From Giesbergeria sp. (lineage in GTDB: Bacteria > Pseudomonadota > Gammaproteobacteria > Burkholderiales > Burkholderiaceae_C): a DNA stretch of 32,599 bases. The stretch is from positions 1 through 32,599 of the forward strand of contig JAUYGP010000403.1 in NCBI GenBank assembly GCA_030690515.1, in the 5' to 3' direction. A program made the position numbers and the translations under genes. Of this stretch, positions 26,209 through 32,599 are shown piece after piece. Below the pieces are notes generated by a model that saw only the letters and a list, made by a program, of their open reading frames with translations, made no database searches and had not been told where the DNA came from. Every line of letters starts with the position of its first letter. Within the stretch, counting starts at the first letter, position 1.

Positions 26209-26961
26209 ATGAGTTGGGATTGGCAGGTGTTCTGCGAAGACACCTTGGATCGCCAGGCGGTGCCGGGCTGCTTTGGCAAGGGCGGCGACATCACCTATCT
26301 GGACTGGTTGCTGTCGGCCTGGGGCTGGACGGTGTCCGTGTCGCTTCTCGCCTTGGCGCTGGCGTTGGTGCTGGGCGCCGTCATTGGCACGCTGCGCACC
26401 CTGGAGGGGCGCCGCGTAGTCGTGGGGCTGTGCAACACCTGGGTGGAACTGTTCCGCAACATACCGTTGCTGGTGCAGATTTTTCTGTGGTACCACGTGC
26501 TGCCCACCATTTTTCCGGCGCTGCAAGGCGTGCCCGGCTTTGTGCTGGTGGTCTTTGCGCTGGGTTTCTTTACCTCGGCGCGCATTGCCGAGCAGGTGCG
26601 CGCAGGCATACAGGCGCTGCCACGCGGCCAGCGCTACGCCGGGCTGGCCATGGGTTTTACCACCTTCCAGACCTACCGCTATGTGCTGCTACCCATGGCG
26701 TTTCGCATCATCATCCCGCCGCTGACCAGCGAGACCATGAACATCTTCAAGAACTCGTCTGTGGCGTTTGCCGTGTCGGTGGCTGAACTGACCATGTTCG
26801 CCATGCAGGCACAAGAAGAAACCTCGCGCGGCATCGAGGTCTATCTGGCAGTGACGGCGCTTTACGTTGTCTCGGCATTCGCCATCAACCGCATCATGGC
26901 GTTCATCGAAAAACGGGCGCGCGTGCCGGGCATGGTTGCCGCGAGCGGGGGAGGCCACTGA
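26209..26961 (+). CDS. gltJ: Glutamate/aspartate ABC transporter permease
   Basis: VELFRNIPLLVQIFLWYHVLP, PRGQRYAGLAMGFTTFQTYRYVLLPMAFRIIIPPLTSETMNIFKNSSVAFAV. Confidence 0.92.
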   Translation: MSWDWQVFCEDTLDRQAVPGCFGKGGDITYLDWLLSAWGWTVSVSLLALALALVLGAVIGTLRTLEGRRVVVGLCNTWVELFRNIPLLVQIFLWYHVLPTIFPALQGVPGFVLVVFALGFFTSARIAEQVRAGIQALPRGQRYAGLAMGFTTFQTYRYVLLPMAFRIIIPPLTSETMNIFKNSSVAFAVSVAELTMFAMQAQEETSRGIEVYLAVTALYVVSAFAINRIMAFIEKRARVPGMVAASGGGH

Positions 26962-26962
26962 C

Positions 26963-27628
26963 ATGAATCTGGACTTCTCCTTCTACAACTGGGACCTGAT
27001 CTCCAACTTCGTGCTCAAGGGGCTGTATTTCAGCCTCATGCTCACGGCGGTGGCTACGATCGGCGGCGTATTTTTTGGCACCCTGCTGGCGCTCATGCGG
27101 CTGTCGGGCAAGAAATGGCTGGACATGCCGGCCACCATCTACGTCAACGGCATGCGCAGCATTCCGCTGGTGATGGTGATCCTGTGGTTCTTTCTGCTAG
27201 TGCCGGCCATCATTGGCCAGCCTATCGGCGCTGAGGTGTCGGCCGTGATCACCTTCATCGCCTTCGAGGCTGCGTATTTCAGCGAAATCATGCGCGCCGG
27301 CATCCAGTCCGTCTCGCGTGGCCAGGTGCACGCGGGCCAGGCGCTGGGCATGACCTACGGCCAGAACATGAAGCTCGTTGTGCTGCCACAGGCGTTTCGC
27401 AACATGCTGCCGGTACTGCTCACGCAGACCATCATCCTGTTCCAGGACACCTCGCTGGTCTACGCCATTGGCGCCTACGACATGCTCAAGGGATTCGAGG
27501 TGGCTGGTAAAAACTTTGGCCGTCCCATTGAGGCCTACCTGGCCGCGGCGGTGCTGTACTTTGTGATGTGCTACGCCCTCTCCTGGTTGGTCAAGCGTCT
27601 GCACCAGAGAATCGCCATCATCCGCTGA
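26963..27628 (+). CDS. gltK: Glutamate/aspartate ABC transporter permease
   Basis: [77 protein letters not shown] 26963. Confidence 0.92.
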   Translation: MNLDFSFYNWDLISNFVLKGLYFSLMLTAVATIGGVFFGTLLALMRLSGKKWLDMPATIYVNGMRSIPLVMVILWFFLLVPAIIGQPIGAEVSAVITFIAFEAAYFSEIMRAGIQSVSRGQVHAGQALGMTYGQNMKLVVLPQAFRNMLPVLLTQTIILFQDTSLVYAIGAYDMLKGFEVAGKNFGRPIEAYLAAAVLYFVMCYALSWLVKRLHQRIAIIR

Positions 27629-27662
27629 AGCGGGCAAGAGAGATTGGATTGAGGAAAAAGAA

Positions 27663-28400
27663 ATGATCGAACTCAAGAACGTATCCAAGTGGTATGGCCC
27701 GGTGCAGGTGCTCAATGAATGCTCGGCCTCCATCAGCAAGGGCGAAGTGGTGGTGGTGTGCGGCCCGTCGGGCTCAGGCAAGTCCACGCTGATCAAGACC
27801 ATCAACGCGCTCGAACCCTTCCAGAAGGGCGAGATCACGGTCGATGGCATCCCGCTGCACGACCCCAAAACCGACCTGCCCAAGCTGCGCTCGCGTGTGG
27901 GCATGGTGTTTCAGCACTTTGAACTGTTTCCGCACCTGTCGGTCACGGAGAATCTGACCATCGCGCAAATCAAGGTGCTGGGCCGCAGCGCGGACGACGC
28001 AAAGGCGCGTGGACTGAAGATGCTCGAGCGTGTGGGTTTGACGGCCCACAAGGACAAGTTTCCCGGCCAGCTCTCGGGTGGCCAGCAGCAGCGCGTGGCC
28101 ATTGCGCGTGCGCTGTCCATGGACCCCATCGTCATGCTGTTTGACGAGCCCACCTCGGCGCTCGACCCCGAAATGGTGGGCGAAGTGCTGGACGTGATGG
28201 TGGGCCTGGCCAACGAAGGCATGACCATGATGTGCGTAACCCATGAAATGGGCTTTGCCCGCAAGGTGAGCCACCGTGTGATCTTCATGGACGTGGGCGG
28301 CAAAATCCTGGAAGACTGTTCCAAGGACGAGTTCTTTAACAACCCCGACGCTCGCCAGCCGCGCACCAAGGACTTCCTCGACAAAATTCTGCAGCACTGA
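27663..28400 (+). CDS. gltL: Glutamate/aspartate ABC transporter ATP-binding protein
   Basis: [19 protein letters not shown] Walker [35 protein letters not shown]. Confidence 0.95.
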   Translation: MIELKNVSKWYGPVQVLNECSASISKGEVVVVCGPSGSGKSTLIKTINALEPFQKGEITVDGIPLHDPKTDLPKLRSRVGMVFQHFELFPHLSVTENLTIAQIKVLGRSADDAKARGLKMLERVGLTAHKDKFPGQLSGGQQQRVAIARALSMDPIVMLFDEPTSALDPEMVGEVLDVMVGLANEGMTMMCVTHEMGFARKVSHRVIFMDVGGKILEDCSKDEFFNNPDARQPRTKDFLDKILQH

Positions 28401-28421
28401 GCGCACGGCGCACGAGACCAG

Positions 28422-28446
28422 CGGCACCTTCGGGTGCCGTTTTTGC
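28422..28446 (+). terminator. Rho-independent terminator after gltL
   Basis: CGGCACC-TTCG-GGTGCCG followed by TTTTTG. Confidence 0.88.
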
Positions 28447-28542
28447 TTTTGCATCCAGGCACTGGGCTGGGGCTACGCCGGTAAGATACATGGCACCGGA
28501 ATCTCCCGGCATGACCAACATGGTCTGAACAAGAAGCTGCAT

Positions 28543-28734
28543 ATGAAACAACCCGTGGTCATCACCGCCGAACTCACGTCCGAGAATGCCCAGGCGCTGG
28601 CGCAGTTCGTCAAGCAGATCAGCCATGAGGCCATCCGGGCGTGTTCCCGCGACGATGCAGAAACCTTCCTCGTACGTGACGCGCTCGATTCGTTGCGCGA
28701 AGCGCTGGACCTGGCCGGTTTCGACCCGCAATAG
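28543..28734 (+). CDS. Conserved-looking small hypothetical protein, 63 aa
   Basis: Intergenic ORF MKQPVVITAELTSENAQALAQFVKQISHEAIRACSRDDAETFLVRDALDSLREALDLAGFDPQ; balanced soluble composition, between a terminator and pyrC. Confidence 0.65.
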   Translation: MKQPVVITAELTSENAQALAQFVKQISHEAIRACSRDDAETFLVRDALDSLREALDLAGFDPQ

Positions 28735-28797
28735 ACCCGGCCTTGGGTGAGGCATGGCATGCACCGCCAGGTGCCATGGCCAGGGAGTGATGGGAGA

Positions 28798-29847
28798 ATG
28801 GCGACCATGACCGCCGCCCAAGACACCCTCACCATCACCCGCCCCGACGACTGGCACCTGCACGTGCGCGACGGCGAGGCACTGCACACCGTTGTGCCGC
28901 ACACGGCCGCCCAGTTTGGCCGGGCCATCATCATGCCCAACCTGCGCCCGCCCGTGACCACGGCCCAGCAGGCTGGTGAATACAAGCAGCGCATTCTGGC
29001 GGCCGTGCCCGAAGGCGTCGCTTTCGAGCCGCTGATGACGCTCTACCTCACCGACAACCTGCCGCCCGATGAAATCGCGCGTGCCAAGGACGCCGGCGTG
29101 GTCGCCGCCAAGCTCTACCCCGCGGGCGCCACCACCAACAGCGATGCGGGCGTGACCGACCTGCGCAAAACCTACCCAACGCTCGAAGCCCTGCAGAAAG
29201 CAGGCATGCCGCTGCTGGTGCACGGCGAGGTCACCAGCCCTGACATCGACCTGTTCGACCGCGAAGCCGTGTTTATCGAGCAGCAGCTCATGCCGCTGCG
29301 CCGCGACTTTCCCGAATTGAAGATCGTTTTCGAGCACATCACCACCAGGGAAGCTGCGCAGTACGTGCAGGAGGCCGGGCCCCATACGGCCGCCACCATC
29401 ACCGCGCACCACCTGCTCTATAACCGCAACGCCCTCTTCACGGGGGGCATTCGCCCGCACTACTACTGCCTGCCCGTGCTCAAGCGCGAGCAGCACCGCC
29501 TGGCCCTGGTGCAGGCGGCCGTCAGCGGATCGGACCGGTACTTTCTGGGCACCGACAGCGCCCCCCACCCCGCGCACCTGAAAGAGCACGCCACCGGCTG
29601 CGCCGGGTGCTACACCGCGCACGCTGCCATCGAGATGTACGCCGAGGTCTTCGACAACGCGGGTGCCTTGGACAAGCTTGAGGGCTTCGCCAGCTTCCAC
29701 GGCCCCGCCTTCTATGGCCTGCCGCGCAACACCGGCACCATCACCCTGCGCCGCGAAAGCTGGACGCCGCCCGACAGTTTTGCTTTTGGTGAGGCCGAAC
29801 TCAAACCCCTGCGCTCGGGTGAAGCGCTGCCGTGGAAGCTGGTGTAG
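28798..29847 (+). CDS. pyrC: Dihydroorotase
   Basis: [15 protein letters not shown] metal-binding motif, [50 protein letters not shown]. Confidence 0.96.
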   Translation: MATMTAAQDTLTITRPDDWHLHVRDGEALHTVVPHTAAQFGRAIIMPNLRPPVTTAQQAGEYKQRILAAVPEGVAFEPLMTLYLTDNLPPDEIARAKDAGVVAAKLYPAGATTNSDAGVTDLRKTYPTLEALQKAGMPLLVHGEVTSPDIDLFDREAVFIEQQLMPLRRDFPELKIVFEHITTREAAQYVQEAGPHTAATITAHHLLYNRNALFTGGIRPHYYCLPVLKREQHRLALVQAAVSGSDRYFLGTDSAPHPAHLKEHATGCAGCYTAHAAIEMYAEVFDNAGALDKLEGFASFHGPAFYGLPRNTGTITLRRESWTPPDSFAFGEAELKPLRSGEALPWKLV

Positions 29848-30587
29848 ACGCCACCCCCATCGACTGGGATGCGCCCTGGCTGGAACCGTGGAACGTGCGC
29901 GGGCGTGCGCTGGCCGGGCGCCTTTACGATGGCGTGCCGGTCTGCCAGGCGCTGAACGCGGACGCCGCCGCACCGGTGCGCTTCGTGTCCCAGGCCCTGC
30001 TGCCGCCGGGCATGGCGTATGAGCAGTTCATCTTTGACACCGGCCAGGTGCCCACGCGCGAGAACCTGCACGACTTTTTTAATGGACTGGTGTGGCTGCA
30101 CTTGCCGCAGGCAAAGCGCCGCATGAACCAGTTGCAGGCGTAGGCCATTGCCGCGCAGGGCGTGGGAGCGGTGCGCGGGCCGCTGCGCGATGCGCTCACG
30201 CTGTTTGATGAAAACGGCGCCCTGCTCGATGCGCCCGCGCCGCTGTGGCAGGCGCTGCGCGCACGGGACTGGCAGCGGTTGTTCGTCGATCTGCGCCCGC
30301 TCTGGGTGCAGGCGCGGTTGCTGCTCGTCGGACATGCGCTGATGGAAAAACTGGTTTTTCCCCGAAAAGGCATCACAGCGCACGTCTATCAAGCGCCTGC
30401 AGCTATTGAAACCATAGCGCAAACGGATGCCTGGCTGGCCGCAGAGCTGCAGCCGGACCGCTGGGCGCAGAAACCTTTTGTTTCTTTGCCTCTCATGGGG
30501 ATACCGGGCTGGTGCCATGGGAACGACGCGGTTTCCTTCTATGATGACCTTTCGGTTTTTCGCCGCGCAGCAGCCCGCCCGGCTTGA
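29832..30587 (+). pseudogene. DUF3025 domain-containing protein, interrupted by in-frame TAG at 30141-30143
   Basis: IDWDAPWLEPW...PPGMAYEQFIFDTGQVPTRENLHDFFNGLVWLHLPQAKRRMNQLQA*AIAAQGVGAVRGPLRDALTLFDENGAL...[31 protein letters not shown]; both halves in the same frame; GTG start overlaps pyrC. Confidence 0.8.
30378..30425 (+). repeat. Copy E of dispersed repeat, inside the DUF3025 frame
   Basis: cagcgcacgtctatcaagcgcctgcagctattgaaaccatagc, sharing AAGCGCnnGCAGCTATT with copies B and D; encodes AHVYQAPAAIETIA. Confidence 0.6.
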
Positions 30588-30609
30588 AGCCGCGCACGGT
30601 CATCCCCAC
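30583..30609 (+). promoter_or_regulatory. Candidate sigma32 heat-shock promoter for htpX
   Basis: CTTGAA (30583-30588), 15-nt spacer, CCCCAC (30604-30609), 41 nt before the htpX ATG; matches CTTGAA-N13-15-CCCCAT. Confidence 0.65.
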
Positions 30610-30649
30610 CTTTGAAACCTTGATCAACCTGCACGCTTGTGCACGCACC

Positions 30650-31528
30650 ATGAAACGAATCTTTCTGTTCCTGCTGACCAACATCGCTGTCGTGGCTGTG
30701 CTCGGCATAGTGTCCAGTCTGCTCGGCGTCAACCGCTACCTTACGGCCAACGGCCTGAACCTGGGGGCCTTGCTGGGTTTTGCCCTGATCATGGGCTTTG
30801 GCGGCGCCATCATCTCGCTGCTGATCAGCAAGCCCATGGCCAAGTGGAGCGCGGGCGTGCAGATCATCGAGCAGCCGCGCAGCCAGGACGAAGCCTGGAT
30901 TCTGGAGACGGTGCGCGGCTTTGCCGACAAGGCGGGCATCGGTATGCCCGAGGTCGGCATCTTTGAGGGCGATCCCAACGCCTTTGCCACCGGCGCCTTC
31001 AAAAATTCAGCACTGGTCGCGGTCTCTACGGGCCTGCTGCAGAACATGACGCGCGAAGAGGTCGAGGCCGTGATCGGCCACGAAGTCGCCCACATCGCCA
31101 ATGGTGACATGGTGACCATGACGCTGATCCAGGGCGTGATGAACACCTTTGTGGTGTTCCTCTCGCGCGTCATCGGCTATGCGGTGGACAGCTTCCTGAA
31201 CAAGAACAGCGAAAACCGCTCGGGCCCCGGTATCGGTTACTACGTCACCACCATCGTGCTCGACATCTTGCTGGGCTTCGTAGCTGCCATCATCGTTGCC
31301 TGGTTCTCACGCCAGCGCGAGTTCCGTGCCGACGCTGGTGCTGCGCAGCTCATGGGCCGTCGCCAGCCCATGATCAACGCCCTGGCCCGCCTGGGCGGTC
31401 TGCACCCGGCCGAGCTGCCCAAGAGCATGGCCGCCATGGGCATTGCGGGCGGCATTGGCAAGTTGTTCAGCACGCACCCGCCCATCGAAGAGCGCATTGC
31501 CGCGCTGCAGAACGCCCAAAAAGGCTGA
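30650..31528 (+). CDS. htpX: Membrane metalloprotease HtpX
   Basis: [51 protein letters not shown] (HEXXH), [18 protein letters not shown]. Confidence 0.96.
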   Translation: MKRIFLFLLTNIAVVAVLGIVSSLLGVNRYLTANGLNLGALLGFALIMGFGGAIISLLISKPMAKWSAGVQIIEQPRSQDEAWILETVRGFADKAGIGMPEVGIFEGDPNAFATGAFKNSALVAVSTGLLQNMTREEVEAVIGHEVAHIANGDMVTMTLIQGVMNTFVVFLSRVIGYAVDSFLNKNSENRSGPGIGYYVTTIVLDILLGFVAAIIVAWFSRQREFRADAGAAQLMGRRQPMINALARLGGLHPAELPKSMAAMGIAGGIGKLFSTHPPIEERIAALQNAQKG

Positions 31529-31534
31529 TCACAC

Positions 31535-31553
31535 CGCGCCGCCTTGCGGCGCG
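31535..31553. terminator. Hairpin between convergent htpX and SUMF1 gene, possible bidirectional terminator
   Basis: CGCGCCGC-CTT-GCGGCGCG, 8-bp perfect stem; no T-tract on either side. Confidence 0.4.
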
Positions 31554-31556
31554 TGC

Positions 31557-32576
31557 TCAGGGGTGTGCGCGCGGCGCCTCGCGCACCAGCCGGATACCGA
31601 CCAGCGTGTAGCGCGTCTGCGGCGTGTTCCAGTTGCGAAAGCTGCAGCGCGCGTACAGCGACCAGGTGTGCCACGAGCCACCGCGGCGCACGCGCACCGC
31701 ACCGTTTTCCGGGCCTTGTGGGTCGTCCCGGGGCGATTGCGCGTAGTAGGTGTCGCTGTGCCAGTCGGCCGTCCACTCCCACAGGTTGCCCAGCATGTCG
31801 TGCAGCCCGAAGGCATTGGCCGGATAGCTTCCGACCGGTGCGGTGAAAGCATGGCCGTCGTGGCCCGTCAGGGCCTGGGCCTGCCAGCGGGGCCAGAAGA
31901 CAACGGCATCGGCGTCGAAAGTGTTGGCGATGCCCAGCAAGGTTTCGGGGGCGTCGCTGCCAGGGTAGCGCGTGCGCGAACCGGCGCGGCAGGCGTATTC
32001 CCATTCGGCTTCGGTCGGTAGGCGGTACACCGCGTTTTCCCGCTGACTCAACCATGCGGCCAGCGCTACGGCGTCGTTCCAGGTTACGTTGGCCACCGGG
32101 TGGTGGTCGCCTTGTGCGAAGCCGGGATTCTTCCACGAGTATTTCGGGTCGCGCCCCTCGAAGGCGTCGCCGCGCGGGGTGGTGGCCGGATCGTAGGCGG
32201 CGTTGTAACCATAGCCACCAGTGCCATCGGCCAGGGATTCGGGTGTGTAGCCCGAGGCTGCGACGAACTGGCGGAACTGCCCCACCGTGACTTCGTGCCG
32301 ACCCATGAAAAAGGGCTGTGTGATGCGTACCCGGTGCACCGGCGCTTCATCGCGCAGAGCGGTCAGGCGCCTGCGCTCGTACTGCGGGTAGTCGTGCGCC
32401 AGGCGCTCGGGCGTTTCGTCGCTGCCCATCAGAAACTCGCCCGCGGGTAGCTGGACGAATTCCATGCCCACGCTGTTGGTGATCACCCGCGGTTCGGATG
32501 TAGCGCCCAGCGTTGCGCAGCCGCCAAGCAGGCACGCGAGAAGGGACAGGGCTGTCAGCGAACGGGGTGGGCGCAT
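31557..32576 (-). CDS. SUMF1/FGE-sulfatase-domain lipoprotein
   Basis: Lipobox LLACLLGGC; NSVGMEFVQLPAGEFLMGSDE, FFMGRHEVTVGQFRQFV, HHPVANVTWNDAVALAAWLSQRENAVYRLPTEAEWEYACRAG, GLHDMLGNLWEWTADW, VRRGGSW; alternative start at 32594. Confidence 0.88.
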   Translation of the reverse strand: MRPPRSLTALSLLACLLGGCATLGATSEPRVITNSVGMEFVQLPAGEFLMGSDETPERLAHDYPQYERRRLTALRDEAPVHRVRITQPFFMGRHEVTVGQFRQFVAASGYTPESLADGTGGYGYNAAYDPATTPRGDAFEGRDPKYSWKNPGFAQGDHHPVANVTWNDAVALAAWLSQRENAVYRLPTEAEWEYACRAGSRTRYPGSDAPETLLGIANTFDADAVVFWPRWQAQALTGHDGHAFTAPVGSYPANAFGLHDMLGNLWEWTADWHSDTYYAQSPRDDPQGPENGAVRVRRGGSWHTWSLYARCSFRNWNTPQTRYTLVGIRLVREAPRAHP

Positions 32577-32599
32577 AGGAAGTGGCCGACGCATGTGCA

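Noticed and set aside
28336-29973. 545-aa minus-strand ORF opposite the 63-aa ORF and pyrC
   Set aside because: Antisense to pyrC, low-complexity composition, no domain.
7113-30143. Genome-wide reassignment of TAG
   Set aside because: Several intact genes here end in TAG at the expected family length (for example pyrC and the 24201 binding protein), so full recoding is not supported.

Overview
High-GC betaproteobacterial chromosomal window, most like Comamonadaceae/Acidovorax by protein content and repeat style (assignment from memory, not searched). Contents in order: end of a heme-copper oxidase subunit III and a subunit IV gene; argB; a two-component system; an SlmA-like regulator; a TetR-led fatty-acid/acyl-CoA degradation cluster (acyl-CoA dehydrogenase, DUF2147, FadN-like 3-hydroxyacyl-CoA dehydrogenase/enoyl-CoA hydratase, DUF4442, thiolase, alpha/beta hydrolase, thioesterases, enoyl-CoA hydratase); a bactofilin; a second TetR/enoyl-CoA hydratase/YciA group; an Atm1-type ABC exporter; a TRAP transporter divergent from a LysR regulator; a glutamate/aspartate-type ABC system with two tandem binding proteins; pyrC; an interrupted DUF3025 gene; htpX; and a SUMF1-domain lipoprotein. 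No rRNA, tRNA, CRISPR array, IS transposase, prophage or defence system was recognised. The most notable signals are: (1) a dispersed ~45-65 bp repeat with about five copies, three inside reading frames (histidine kinase DHp loop, DUF2147 start codon plus signal peptide, DUF3025); (2) two apparently full-length genes each cut by one in-frame TAG with the family sequence continuing in the same frame; (3) a sigma32-like promoter for htpX overlapping the upstream stop codon; (4) palindromic operator candidates before both TetR genes; (5) three further REP/MITE-like intergenic elements; (6) a SUMF1 protein lacking the formylglycine-generating-enzyme cysteines. I saw no convincing completely new system. 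The repeat-in-gene pattern is the best candidate for follow-up.
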